Below, in pieces: positions 9,855-19,105 of a stretch of 64,000 bases of DNA. The notes beneath the pieces were generated by a model that worked only from the letters and a program-made list of their open reading frames with translations, had not been told where the DNA came from and made no database searches. The translations under genes were made by a program, and so were the position numbers. Origin of the DNA: Lachnospiraceae bacterium KM106-2. GTDB taxonomy: Bacteria > Bacillota > Clostridia > Lachnospirales > Lachnospiraceae. The stretch lies in assembly GCA_009731425.1 (NCBI GenBank), contig AP018794.1, positions 4,389,501-4,453,500 on the forward strand, written 5' to 3'. The stretch's first letter is position 1; each line of letters begins with the position of its first letter.

Positions 9855-10118
9855 ATGAAATTAGTTATCAGTTGTTATTTGATAGCGATGAATGTATTTG
9901 GTTTTGCCTTGATGGGAATAGATAAACAAAAAGCGAAAAGACATCAATGGAGAATAAAGGAGAAAACTTTATTCTCCATTGCGCTTTTAGGGGGCAGCAT
10001 CGGTTCCATTATTGGTATGCAACTATTTCGTCATAAGACCAAACACAGTACATTTGTCTATGGAATGCCAATTATCTTAATATTACAAATACTGATTGTA
10101 ATTTTGTTAATTGTATGA
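9855..10118 (+). CDS. DUF1294 family small membrane protein
   Basis: 87 residues with two hydrophobic helices (about 2-18 and 67-86) and the family signature between them: MGIDKQKAKR and 'GGSIGSIIGMQLFRHKTKH'. Function is unknown; YsdA of Bacillus belongs to this family. It follows aspS by 31 bases and precedes the cold-shock gene, which has its own promoter. The middle of the gene contains a perfect 15-base inverted repeat (separate entry). Confidence 0.8.
   Translation: MKLVISCYLIAMNVFGFALMGIDKQKAKRHQWRIKEKTLFSIALLGGSIGSIIGMQLFRHKTKHSTFVYGMPIILILQILIVILLIV
9945..9981 (+). repeat. Perfect 15-bp inverted repeat inside the DUF1294 gene
   Basis: Bases 9945-9959 pair perfectly with 9967-9981 around a 7-base loop, and CGCTTTTAG follows. 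The arms code for the RHQWRIKEKTLFSIAL segment. Such a stem in coding sequence could slow ribosomes or act as a weak internal terminator, but the T-run is poor. Confidence 0.7.
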
Positions 10119-10128
10119 CAAATACTAA

Positions 10129-10157
10129 TTGACAGAAAAAACAAAAAATGGTAGAAT
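10129..10157 (+). promoter_or_regulatory. Promoter of the cold-shock gene
   Basis: TTGACA (10129-10134), 17-base spacer, TAGAAT (10152-10157). The leader of about 50 bases begins with a small hairpin (ATGTTG at 10162 with CAACAT at 10172) and is otherwise AT-rich. Confidence 0.8.
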
Positions 10158-10215
10158 ATAGATGTTGAAAGCAACATAATTATTAAATTATTATTATTTT
10201 TTGGAGGAATTACAC

Positions 10216-10416
10216 ATGAACAAAGGTACAGTAAAATGGTTTAACAACCAAAAAGGATTTGGATTTATTTGTGATGAAGATGGAAACGATGTATTCGTAC
10301 ATTACAGTGGCTTAAACATGGAAGGTTTTAAATCTTTAGAAGAAGGCCAAGCAGTACAATACGAAGTAGTAAACGGTGAAAAAGGACCTCAAGCTACTAA
10401 TGTTACAATTCTTTAA
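10216..10416 (+). CDS. cspA: Cold-shock domain protein
   Basis: 66-residue single CSD protein, a single-stranded nucleic-acid-binding RNA chaperone. It shows KGTVKWFN, KGFGFI (RNP1) and VFVHYS (RNP2). The ATG at 10216 follows TTGGAGGA at a normal distance; an in-frame TTG at 10201 overlaps that site and is rejected. It is monocistronic: promoter 10129-10157 and a hairpin terminator at 10541. Confidence 0.95.
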   Translation: MNKGTVKWFNNQKGFGFICDEDGNDVFVHYSGLNMEGFKSLEEGQAVQYEVVNGEKGPQATNVTIL

Positions 10417-10540
10417 TCAGTATTAATCGGGATACAGTGTACCTTTTTTATTCATATCTTTTTAATTTAATTTTGTAATGTTTGATTAATTATTTAAGTT
10501 GAGATAAATTAAGTATATTGTAAGTTAGAGATTAAGAAAA

Positions 10541-10570
10541 AGAGGTTATCATTTGATAACCTCTTTTTTT
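10541..10570 (+). terminator. Rho-independent terminator
   Basis: AGAGGTTATC (10541-10550) pairs with GATAACCTCT (10555-10564), followed by seven or more T. It lies about 125 bases after the cold-shock stop codon. The intervening AT-rich stretch shows nothing else. Confidence 0.85.
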
Positions 10571-10593
10571 TACTTATGTGAATAGGAGTAAAC

Positions 10594-11187
10594 ATGTGTA
10601 ATTGTTATGATGTAATAATTAATGAAGAGAATAAAGAAAAATGTAGAAGCATAGCTAGAAATCTGGTAAAGAAAAACTTTACCGAGTTTCCGGATCAGTG
10701 GATGGAAGTTGAGCAGTTGGAGATAAGTTACAAGGATCAGTTGTTTCCAAAGTATCAAATTGTATATTATAGCGATGAAGGGAACGAGGTTGCTTTTTTT
10801 GTATTTTCGTGTGAAAATATAGAGAAAGGGAACCAATTAGAGCTGTTCTATCTTCATATGTGGCAATCTGCTTATATGAATGCCATTCGCAAAATGCTTG
10901 TGGATATGATAAAAGAACAGATTTCAGATCTACCATCTTTTCATAGTGGAATCATGGGACCAGGATATGGAGAGGTTGGGATGGAAGAGTTGGATACCTA
11001 TTGTAAAAGAGCTAAGGCAGAAAACATTGGAGTTGTAGTTGAAAATCGTCATCTATCTCCAGCTCAATCTTGTGTTGGTGCAATCTATTTTGCCAGCCAG
11101 CCCTTTACGAAGACGGTATCTCCATGTACGACATGTAAGTCTGCAGGTAAAAATTGTTCCTTATTTTGTATATTTGGTGATAAGTAG
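10594..11187 (+). CDS. Small protein resembling the vitamin B12-dependent methionine synthase activation domain
   Basis: 197 residues. The central part 'GPGYGEVGMEELDTYCKRA', followed by IGVVVENRHLSPAQS and a VGAIYF strand, resembles the activation domain of cobalamin-dependent methionine synthase (PGYGDWPL..., MxPxKS). The C-terminus has a Cys cluster (CTTCKSAGKNCSLFC), as in related free-standing clostridial proteins, and might bind a metal or cluster. It lies 11 bases before a RACo-type reductive activator of corrinoid proteins, which supports a role in reactivating a B12 methyltransferase. No corrinoid protein or methyltransferase is in the window. A TAGGAG site precedes the ATG. Similarity is by motif only. 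Confidence 0.6.
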   Translation: MCNCYDVIINEENKEKCRSIARNLVKKNFTEFPDQWMEVEQLEISYKDQLFPKYQIVYYSDEGNEVAFFVFSCENIEKGNQLELFYLHMWQSAYMNAIRKMLVDMIKEQISDLPSFHSGIMGPGYGEVGMEELDTYCKRAKAENIGVVVENRHLSPAQSCVGAIYFASQPFTKTVSPCTTCKSAGKNCSLFCIFGDK

Positions 11188-11198
11188 AAAGGGTTTAT

Positions 11199-12728
11199 AT
11201 GAAGATTACATTTATGCCAATGAACCAGACAATAAGGATAGAGAACTTTCAGACAATACTAAATGCGGCAAGAGAGGCAGGGATCTATATCGAGTCTTCT
11301 TGTGGTTTAAATGGTAGTTGTGGAAAGTGTAAAGTATATATTATGAAAGGTCGTATGACCTCGCTTACAGCTGAGGAAGAGAAACATTTGACGAAGGAAG
11401 AGATCAAGCGAGGGATTCGCCTTGCTTGCCAGGTCAGAGCGAGTGAAGATGCTGTTGTTATGGTAAAGCAGACGAAAGAGAGAAAAGTAAGAAACGTAGT
11501 AAGACAAACAGAAAAGGTAGAATCCATAGGAATTGGTATAGATATTGGAACGACAACAATTCAGATACGTCTGATCGATCTTATTTCAAAAGGAAAACTG
11601 ATGGAGCAGATCATTTATAATCCTCAAAGAATGTTTGGAGCAGATGTAATATCTAGAATTACCTATTGTTATGGTAATAAAGAGCGATTAGTTCAATTGC
11701 AGAGGTGTTTAATTGACAGCTGTAATGAAGAAATTCATTCTATGCTGTCCGCGTTGGGGCAGACAAGTGATTGTATCAAACAGTATGTAGTTGCAGGAAA
11801 TACAACGATGGGACATCTGTTTCTTGGATGTTGTATCGATTCTCTTGGAAGATCTCCGATCGCTCCGGTATATAAAGATTATCCAGTACAAGCGGCAGAA
11901 CAGATAGGACTGATTGGTAATCAGGATACGAAATGTTATTTACTTCCGAACATTGGAGGACATGTAGGTGGAGATTTATTAGCTTGCTTAATGACGGCTA
12001 AATTGGATCAAAAGAAAGGAAATTATCTTTTGATCGATGTAGGAACTAATGGGGAGATTGCAGTATCTAAACAAGGAAAAATCATGGCGTGTTCCACTGC
12101 GGCGGGGCCTGCTTTTGAGGGGGCTTCCTTACAGTATGGAATGTGCGCAAAAGCAGGAGCGATTACTCATGTGGCATATTATCAGAAGAAGCCAGTAATA
12201 GAAGTACTTGGAAATGTAAAACCGATTGGGATCAGTGGTTCTGGTATTATAGATGGAATTGCTGAGTTTCTACGTAACGATATCATTGATAGGACTGGTC
12301 TATTAAAAGAAGAATATCAAAGTAGTGGAGTCGCTTTATATGAGGGAACGACCAAGGAAGAACGTATCTCTATATCGCAGGAAGATATTCGCCAGATTCA
12401 GCTGGCGAAGGGAGCTATTGCTGCTGGGATGGCTTTGATCTTAGAAAAAGCAGAACTTAACGTGGAAGAGATTGATGAATTTTATTTGGCTGGTACTTTT
12501 GGAAGTCATCTAAATGTAAGAAATGCTATGGCAATCGGATTACTTCCTAAGATGGCTTTTAACAAAGTAAAGTTAATCGGAAATGCGTCCTGTGAAGGGA
12601 CGAATTTAGTGTTAAATGGAAAATGGAATTACGATGAGATAAAGGAATTTGCAAAACAAATCAGTCATATAGACTTAGCAAAAGATGCTCGCTTTGAAGA
12701 AGTATTTTTAGAAAAAATGAACTTTTAA
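11199..12728 (+). CDS. RACo-like corrinoid activation protein (2Fe-2S plus ASKHA domain, DUF4445)
   Basis: 509 residues. The N-terminal 80 or so are a plant-type 2Fe-2S ferredoxin domain (ESSCGLNGSCGKCK, then LACQV). The rest is an ASKHA-type ATPase: phosphate loop IGIDIGTTTIQIR, 'YLLIDVGTNGEIAV', AAGPAFEGA and 'GISGSGIIDGIAEF'. This is the layout of RACo, which uses ATP and low-potential electrons to reduce Co(II) corrinoid back to Co(I). AGAAAGGG precedes the ATG, and the B12-activation-like gene is immediately upstream, probably in the same operon. The partner corrinoid protein must be encoded elsewhere. Confidence 0.85.
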   Translation: MKITFMPMNQTIRIENFQTILNAAREAGIYIESSCGLNGSCGKCKVYIMKGRMTSLTAEEEKHLTKEEIKRGIRLACQVRASEDAVVMVKQTKERKVRNVVRQTEKVESIGIGIDIGTTTIQIRLIDLISKGKLMEQIIYNPQRMFGADVISRITYCYGNKERLVQLQRCLIDSCNEEIHSMLSALGQTSDCIKQYVVAGNTTMGHLFLGCCIDSLGRSPIAPVYKDYPVQAAEQIGLIGNQDTKCYLLPNIGGHVGGDLLACLMTAKLDQKKGNYLLIDVGTNGEIAVSKQGKIMACSTAAGPAFEGASLQYGMCAKAGAITHVAYYQKKPVIEVLGNVKPIGISGSGIIDGIAEFLRNDIIDRTGLLKEEYQSSGVALYEGTTKEERISISQEDIRQIQLAKGAIAAGMALILEKAELNVEEIDEFYLAGTFGSHLNVRNAMAIGLLPKMAFNKVKLIGNASCEGTNLVLNGKWNYDEIKEFAKQISHIDLAKDARFEEVFLEKMNF

Positions 12729-12739
12729 GGAGAGTTAAT

Positions 12740-15514
12740 ATGAGGGCGGCAAACAAAAGACAATTTAAGCAATTTGTTGATAGTATGGAATTCCCTTCGC
12801 TGATCTATATATATGAGACAGGCAAGATTATTGCTATGAATAATCTTGCAAGTGATATATTAGGGGAAGGGCATAAGAATCTGAAACAGATGGTACCAGA
12901 TAAGAGAATATTGAAATTTTCTAAGGAGTTATTATCAAATCATAGTAGACTAGTCCATGAGATTGTCATCAGTATCAATAAGGTGACACTCTCTTTGGAT
13001 GTTGAAGTTAATTGTATGGAACAGGAAGAAGATCTTCATACAGTGCTTTTGTTATTTGATCATAGTTATAAGCAATGTTTTGATAAGGACAAGGTACAGA
13101 AAGAACCTAGAATCATTTGGAAAAATAAGAAGTTAGAGTTATTAGGATTGAATTCGGCGGCAGAAAATGATTCATATTTTGATGATCAGCAAATACTTGA
13201 ATATAATATGGAGTCATTAGGACAGGAGAATATTCAGACCTTACAGAGGTATGAAAAAGAGATCTTGGAGAAAAAGGACGGAGTTTATAATGCGTATCAA
13301 ATGATTCAGAATCGTCTGAATCAAAATTATTTTGTAAGGCTCAGTGGGATCCCAATGACCAATCGATATGGTACTGTAATTGGTGTCGTTCTATGTTATA
13401 ATCTTGTATTGAACCGTGAAGAGTATAAACAGCTTTATGATACTGCGTTGAAAGAAAATAATTTCTTTGGTGAGATCATTAGTAAAAGTGGATTTATTGT
13501 GGCTTGCTGGACATGGGAGGAGTACTTGAATGCATCCTATGTATCAACAAATGTCAGTAATCTGGGACTTAGTATCGAGGACATTTATAACAAGAAGATC
13601 TACTGGAAGGATATCTTGTCAAAACAGACTTATAAGGCAGTAAAAAAGTTTGTAAAGAAATCAAATGAGTGGCCAAATGATATTATTGAAGGGGAGTGCC
13701 AGATCAAGAATCAGCAAGGAGAATTGATATGGCTTGCGACCAGAACGATGATCGTTCGTAAAAGGGGAGAGGTCTCTCATTTTGAAACAATGATCCATGA
13801 TATCACGGAGAAAAAGCTGTTAGAACAACAATTAAATGATAGCCATAAAGCATTAGAGACGAATACCAATACATTGAAAAAGGTATTTGATAGCTTAAAT
13901 TCTTATGTATTTATTATTGATCGAACATCCTATCGGCTTATCTTTGTGAATAGCAAGGTAGCAGAGCAATATGGATTTGTTCCAATCAATCAGAAATTAG
14001 ATGATTTCTTAGCATTTCATGAGATTATTTTGTATCATACGAATCTGCAATACTCCAATGAGTATTTGGAACAATGTATCGAAAATCGTGTTCCTTATAT
14101 TACGTTTTATGATTGCAGAAATGAAATGTTATTAGATGCACAAATGGCTAACATAGAGTGGAGGGGCATTCATAATGCCATTATCCTTCATATGCATGAT
14201 ATTACGGAGCAGGTAACGCCTGCAAAGAATATAAGCATTCGATCCGGATATGATTATTTAACCGGATTACATAATCAACATAAACTGGATAAGGATCTAG
14301 AGAAGATATTTCAAAGTATTAAAGTAGATCAGAAGAAGTATTACTTTATCTATATTGATCTAGATGCATTTCATTCCATTCAAAATAAAAAAGGTGCCCG
14401 CTATACAGATCTTTTATTACAGAAAGTAGGAAAAAATCTGTTGCAGATGGAAGAAATACAGGAGAGCAGTTATCGGGTTGGTGGTGATAAGTTCTATATC
14501 ATTGCTGATTATTCAATGGGTGAAGAAATTAAAGATAAAATATATGAAATCTTTCAGCGGCCTTTTTCACTGGAAGATGAGATGGTACGATGCACGGCTA
14601 GTATCGGAATTAGTATTCTGACACCAGAGACCAAGTCCAAAAGAGAGCTATTTGAACATGTAAAGAGTGCACTTACGATGGCAAAGGATAAAGGAAGAAA
14701 TATTGTCTGCTATTATGATGAAGATGAACTGGAGATATCTAAGGAACATCTTGTTTTAGAGGAAGAATTAAAGAATGCCTTAAAGAATGATCGGAAGCAA
14801 TTTTGTGTAGAGTATCAGCCGATCATTGAGTCGGAGAACGATCAAGTACGCGCGGTTGAGGCATTGATCCGATGGAATAATGAGAAGTTAGGTGAAGTGA
14901 AGCCTAGTCATTTCATTACGGTGGCAGAGAATTTAGGGTTGATGAATGAGATAGGTGAGATCTTGATTCATCATGCGCTAGAGATGTGTTGCCAGTTAGA
15001 GCAGAATGGCTGGAATATCAAGATGCATATTAATTTGTCCAATATTCAAGTCTGGAATCATGATTTTATGAAGGATGTCATTAATAAGGCAAAGGAGCTT
15101 CAAGTTCAGACTAAGAATATCGTATTAGAAATCACAGAATGCTTAACTTGTACCAATCAAGAAAATTTGAAGAAGAAATATAAAAGGTTAGTTAAAGAAG
15201 GATTTGAACTTGCTTACGATAAGTTTAGAGGAGTTGTAACGTTTCAGGATATGCTTCAGATCCCTTTCTCTTACGTTAAGTTAAGCAGTACCCTAATTCA
15301 ATCATTTGGAACAAATGAGTTTAATGGGGAACTAGTAACGACGATGATCCGTTATATTCATGCGATGGATCTAAAGGCAATCGTAATGGGTGTGGAGACA
15401 AAAGAGCAGAGCGCCTTTGCCAAAGAACAAGGTTCTGATATGCAGCAGGGAATCGTTTATTCCAAAGCGTTAGGAAAAGAAGAATTAATAGAATATATGA
15501 AAGAGCATTTATAA
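12740..15514 (+). CDS. PAS-GGDEF-EAL protein with degenerate catalytic motifs
   Basis: 924-residue cytoplasmic signalling protein with no clear membrane segments. An N-terminal region and at least two PAS-like modules (about 230-350 and 370-480) are followed by a GGDEF domain (about 500-660) and an EAL domain (about 670-915). The GGDEF motif reads GGDKF. In the EAL domain, EALIR, NLS and LEITE are kept, but the DDFGxG loop reads YDKFRG, the KxD motif reads KLS, and AEGVE reads VMGVE. It is therefore likely inactive or only a c-di-GMP/GTP-binding effector. It lies 11 bases after the RACo-like gene (site AAGGAGAG) and 15 bases before the response regulator gene. Confidence 0.85.
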   Translation: MRAANKRQFKQFVDSMEFPSLIYIYETGKIIAMNNLASDILGEGHKNLKQMVPDKRILKFSKELLSNHSRLVHEIVISINKVTLSLDVEVNCMEQEEDLHTVLLLFDHSYKQCFDKDKVQKEPRIIWKNKKLELLGLNSAAENDSYFDDQQILEYNMESLGQENIQTLQRYEKEILEKKDGVYNAYQMIQNRLNQNYFVRLSGIPMTNRYGTVIGVVLCYNLVLNREEYKQLYDTALKENNFFGEIISKSGFIVACWTWEEYLNASYVSTNVSNLGLSIEDIYNKKIYWKDILSKQTYKAVKKFVKKSNEWPNDIIEGECQIKNQQGELIWLATRTMIVRKRGEVSHFETMIHDITEKKLLEQQLNDSHKALETNTNTLKKVFDSLNSYVFIIDRTSYRLIFVNSKVAEQYGFVPINQKLDDFLAFHEIILYHTNLQYSNEYLEQCIENRVPYITFYDCRNEMLLDAQMANIEWRGIHNAIILHMHDITEQVTPAKNISIRSGYDYLTGLHNQHKLDKDLEKIFQSIKVDQKKYYFIYIDLDAFHSIQNKKGARYTDLLLQKVGKNLLQMEEIQESSYRVGGDKFYIIADYSMGEEIKDKIYEIFQRPFSLEDEMVRCTASIGISILTPETKSKRELFEHVKSALTMAKDKGRNIVCYYDEDELEISKEHLVLEEELKNALKNDRKQFCVEYQPIIESENDQVRAVEALIRWNNEKLGEVKPSHFITVAENLGLMNEIGEILIHHALEMCCQLEQNGWNIKMHINLSNIQVWNHDFMKDVINKAKELQVQTKNIVLEITECLTCTNQENLKKKYKRLVKEGFELAYDKFRGVVTFQDMLQIPFSYVKLSSTLIQSFGTNEFNGELVTTMIRYIHAMDLKAIVMGVETKEQSAFAKEQGSDMQQGIVYSKALGKEELIEYMKEHL

Positions 15515-15529
15515 TGGGAGGATTACAAA

Positions 15530-16192
15530 GTGAAAAATAAAATATTTGTTGTAGAAGATGATGAGTCAATCTCAAAATTAATATACATAAATTTAATCGC
15601 CGCAGGATATGAGGTGGAGACCGCTTATGATGGGGAAGAGGCATTAGAAAAGATAAAAAATTCAAAACCGTTTGATCTTGCACTATTAGATATTATGCTT
15701 CCTAAGAAAGATGGATTTGAATTATTGCCGGAGTTTGTCAGCCGCAGTATTCCAGTTATTTTCTTAACTGCAAAGAATGATGTATTTTCTAAGGTGGAAG
15801 GATTAAAAAATGGCGCAGAAGATTATATTGTAAAGCCATTTGAAATATTAGAATTATTAGTCCGAATTGAAAAAGTGCTTCAACGATACGATAAGCTAGG
15901 ACAGGAGATTACGGTAGGGGATATCTGTATCGACTTGACACAGAGAACGGTTAAGAAAGATGGCCAGATCATTGAATTAAAGCCAATGGAGTTCGATCTG
16001 CTTGTCGTTCTTTCTAGAAACAAAAACATCGCATTATCAAGGGAGCAGTTGCTTCAGATGGTATGGGGAGATGATTTCTTAGGTGAGACAAGAACCGTAG
16101 ATGTCCATATTGGACAATTACGTAAAAAATTAGATTGCCACGATATGATCAAGACAGTTTCAAAGATAGGATACAGACTGGAGGCTGAATAA
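15530..16192 (+). CDS. OmpR-family response regulator
   Basis: 220 residues: receiver (EDDE near the N-terminus, phosphorylation Asp in LALLDIMLPKKDG, Thr in FLTAKND, Lys in IVKPFE) and a C-terminal winged helix (LKPMEFDLLVVLSRNKN, TVDVHIGQLRKKL). GTG start with a GGGAGG site. It overlaps the downstream histidine kinase gene by one base, so the two form a cognate pair. Its most likely targets are the two matching compound operators at 17574 and 22198, whose TTTACA direct repeats with an 11-base period suit tandem OmpR-type binding. That link is inference. Confidence 0.93.
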   Translation: MKNKIFVVEDDESISKLIYINLIAAGYEVETAYDGEEALEKIKNSKPFDLALLDIMLPKKDGFELLPEFVSRSIPVIFLTAKNDVFSKVEGLKNGAEDYIVKPFEILELLVRIEKVLQRYDKLGQEITVGDICIDLTQRTVKKDGQIIELKPMEFDLLVVLSRNKNIALSREQLLQMVWGDDFLGETRTVDVHIGQLRKKLDCHDMIKTVSKIGYRLEAE

Positions 16193-17562
16193 TGAAATTA
16201 AGAACTAAGATTTGTTTGATGACAATTACAGTTCTTACGGTAGCCATGAGTATTTTTACTGTTGTTATATTAAAATTGACATTTTCGAGTAATTTAAATA
16301 CAACGATCCAGATGGAAGAGGTATCAGCGGATTATAAATATAACAGCATCAATCAGTCCTTTATCGAGGAGTATGATTATGATGACGCTGAAATCGTAAA
16401 GGATACAATGATACGATATATTGGTAATCAGCTTTCTGATGAGCATGTGATCTTAGTTAATGCAAATACACAGGAGTGTTTATTTAATAAAACAGAGTAT
16501 AATCCATTATCTATTTTAAAATCTAAAAGTACAGAGAAGTTTTCGAATCGAATTGTTACGATCGAGGGGAGACAGTATTTATATCTGGCTCGGAAGATCA
16601 CCGACGAAGGAACATATATATTTTATATGTATAAGGATATTACCAGAATCTACAGTAATATCCGAGACATTGCGATGAAGACATTTGTTTCTGGTATTGT
16701 GATCCTTGTTGTCTTAAGTATGGTCTTAGCATTCTCTATGCGAAGAACCTTATATTCGCTTCGAATTCTAACAGAAGGTACAAAACAGATTGCAAACGGA
16801 ATCTATGATAAAGTGAAAATTCACTCAAAAGATGAGGTGGGACAGCTGGCGAATCGTTTTAATATCATGAGTGATGCCATAGCTGGCCAAGTGGAAGAAC
16901 TGAAACAGGAAGCAGAGAATCGTAAGATGTTGATATCGGCGTTGACTCATGAATTAAAGACGCCGATCACATCGATCAAGGGGTATAGTCAAACATTATT
17001 GATCACGAAGCTTCCAAGCGATCAACAAGAGGAAATGCTATCAACGATTGACACGGAATGTTCTAGACTGGAACGGTTGTCTCAAAAGATGATGGGACTG
17101 ATCATGATTACGAATCAGGAAGATATTCTACTTAAAAAGAGTAGTCTTCCTAACTTGTTTGAGAGGGTAGAACAGAGTACACGAGTGTTACTTGGACAAG
17201 ATGGTATTACATTGCAGACTAAATGTGAAATTGAAGAAGTAACCGTAGAGGAGGATTTGTTTTTAGAGTTGCTACTGAATTTGGTGGACAATGCTAGAAA
17301 GGCTTCCAAAGCAGGTGATACGATCATGTTACAGGCAAAAGATAATAAAATTCAGATTATTGACGAGGGAAAGGGAATTCCAAAAGAAGATTTACCGAAG
17401 ATCAAGCAAGCATTTTATATGGGAGATAAATCTAGAACAAGTAAGAAAAAGGGACTTGGGCTAGGATTAGCTCTTTGCGATCGGATCGTAGAATTACATC
17501 ATTTTAGCCTTGATTTTGAGAGTGATCTAGGCAAAGGAACTACCGTAACCATTCAATTATAG
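16192..17562 (+). CDS. Sensor histidine kinase
   Basis: 456 residues with two membrane helices (about 9-31 and 166-188) around an extracytoplasmic sensor of about 135 residues with no recognised fold, then HAMP (about 189-240), HisKA with the H-box 'ISALTHELKTPITSIKGYSQ', N-box (LLLNLVDNARKAS) and ATP lid (DEGKGIP, KGLGLGLALCDRI). All kinase motifs are intact. It sits in the same transcript as the response regulator and next to the lipoprotein/ABC locus, like sensor kinases that watch their own transporter. The signal is unknown. Confidence 0.92.
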   Translation: MKLRTKICLMTITVLTVAMSIFTVVILKLTFSSNLNTTIQMEEVSADYKYNSINQSFIEEYDYDDAEIVKDTMIRYIGNQLSDEHVILVNANTQECLFNKTEYNPLSILKSKSTEKFSNRIVTIEGRQYLYLARKITDEGTYIFYMYKDITRIYSNIRDIAMKTFVSGIVILVVLSMVLAFSMRRTLYSLRILTEGTKQIANGIYDKVKIHSKDEVGQLANRFNIMSDAIAGQVEELKQEAENRKMLISALTHELKTPITSIKGYSQTLLITKLPSDQQEEMLSTIDTECSRLERLSQKMMGLIMITNQEDILLKKSSLPNLFERVEQSTRVLLGQDGITLQTKCEIEEVTVEEDLFLELLLNLVDNARKASKAGDTIMLQAKDNKIQIIDEGKGIPKEDLPKIKQAFYMGDKSRTSKKKGLGLGLALCDRIVELHHFSLDFESDLGKGTTVTIQL

Positions 17563-17573
17563 AGGATCTACAA

Positions 17574-17628
17574 TTTACAAATCATTTACAGCTTGATGAA
17601 TACAAGATGAACAGCATTCCGATATGAT
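17574..17628 (+). promoter_or_regulatory. Compound operator/promoter A upstream of the lipoprotein genes
   Basis: TTTACA (17574), N5, TTTACA (17585), N5, ATGAATAC (17596), N3, ATGAA (17607), N11, then the -10 box TATGAT (17623-17628). The same elements recur with identical spacing at 22198-22252. There is no good -35 hexamer, so activation by a bound regulator is likely; the nearby OmpR-type regulator is the obvious candidate. The gene's AUG lies only about 20 bases after the expected transcription start. Confidence 0.75.
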
Positions 17629-17653
17629 GTAGGTATGTTGGGAGGAAGAAAAA

Positions 17654-19081
17654 ATGAAAAAGAAAAATGTATTTGTAGTAGGTTTAATTTGTATGAGTAT
17701 GTTATCATTCAGTGGTTGCAAAGCAACTCCAAAGGATGCTACGGTTGTTAAAAAGGACACCAATCAGATGGTGGCAAAAGCGGTCAGCAAATCAAATACA
17801 AAGTATGAGGTGCCTTCTAATTATAAAGACACATATACCAATGAAAGCAAAAATCTGAAAGTAAATATAGATGCTGATATTGTAAGAGATGCATCTTTGA
17901 ATTATCCGGTTGTTGAAGTCGAGAAACGAGAGTTTACGAATGACGAAGCAAAAAAGTTTATCGATACTTTCACAAATGGAAAGGAATTATATAATGCCGA
18001 TGTGGCAGTTACAAAATCAGACATTCAAAATCGTATCATAGAATTAAAAAAGGATATGAATGAGAACGGAGATTCTGAAATTGATGGTATGAAAATAAGT
18101 AAGATCATTAAAGAATTAAAAGTTAAGATGCAGACAGCACCAGCAACGGTAAAAAGGGAGCTGGCAAGTAAGAAACTTGTACCTTATGGAAATAACGGCG
18201 GATCAAGAGTGTATGGATATACAGAAGAAGCTGATCACAGAAAAGCATATCTATTGATCGATAATTCTTGTGTCGGAAATGAAGTAGAAGTAAGATATAC
18301 CAATTTCCCAGATCCTGAGCAGGTCAATTACATTCCGGCTGATCCAAGCCAGTATCCAAAGAATATAACAATTGCACCGATTAAGATTTCAAAGGATGAT
18401 GCCAAGAAGAAGGCTGAGGAATTGGTGAAAAAATTAGGAATTAAAGATATGGGTGTTAATTCTATCGAGACAGCAGTCGATTATAATAAGGGACAGGAAA
18501 ACATGGGATCCAAAAAGAAAGTAACTCTTAATTCTGCATATGAAGTTGTTTTCACAAGAAGTTTTAAGGGCATCGTAACGAATTATGATACTGCAACCTG
18601 TTCTGTCGTTCGATTAGGGGACAAGAATACATTAAAAGTAATCGGTGATAAGACAGATGATAATGCAGTTTCTGAAACATGGGAGACGGAAAATATAGCG
18701 GTATTGGTTGATGATTCGGGAATTATTGGATTCCACTATAATTCACCATATAAAGTTGGAAAACAGATCATCGATAATAGTCGTTTATTAAAGTTTAACG
18801 ATGTTAAAAAGGTGATCAAGAAAATGTTGATCTGTCAAAATGAAAATGATGATGATACGGTGAAACTGGAACTTAAAGTAAAGAAGATCTCTATGGGATT
18901 ACAGAAAGTAAAAGAGAAAAATGAAAAAACAAAAGCATTGATCGTTCCAGTCTGGACTATAACAGGAGACCAGATTTATGATTATGGAGATGGAAAGCCA
19001 CAGACCATTAAAGATATGAAATTATTACAGATCAATGGTGTTGATGGTAGCGTAATTAGTAGTGACGAAGATATGAATTAG
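17654..19081 (+). CDS. Lipoprotein, first of three paralogues
   Basis: 475 residues with a lipoprotein signal peptide (lipobox FSGC, Cys22), so anchored on the outer face of the membrane. The body is Lys-rich with no family I can name confidently. Segments shared with the next two genes include YPVVEVEKREFT near residue 95, a run starting NSCVGNEVEVRYTNFP near 205, VLVDDSGIIGFHYNSP near 355 and a C-terminal 'INGVDGS'. It is controlled from operator A and separated from the next paralogue by a very short gap. Likely a substrate- or signal-handling lipoprotein of the neighbouring ABC/two-component locus (inference). Confidence 0.75.
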   Translation: MKKKNVFVVGLICMSMLSFSGCKATPKDATVVKKDTNQMVAKAVSKSNTKYEVPSNYKDTYTNESKNLKVNIDADIVRDASLNYPVVEVEKREFTNDEAKKFIDTFTNGKELYNADVAVTKSDIQNRIIELKKDMNENGDSEIDGMKISKIIKELKVKMQTAPATVKRELASKKLVPYGNNGGSRVYGYTEEADHRKAYLLIDNSCVGNEVEVRYTNFPDPEQVNYIPADPSQYPKNITIAPIKISKDDAKKKAEELVKKLGIKDMGVNSIETAVDYNKGQENMGSKKKVTLNSAYEVVFTRSFKGIVTNYDTATCSVVRLGDKNTLKVIGDKTDDNAVSETWETENIAVLVDDSGIIGFHYNSPYKVGKQIIDNSRLLKFNDVKKVIKKMLICQNENDDDTVKLELKVKKISMGLQKVKEKNEKTKALIVPVWTITGDQIYDYGDGKPQTIKDMKLLQINGVDGSVISSDEDMN

Positions 19082-19105
19082 GTTTTGAATATGGAGGGAG
19101 CTCTT

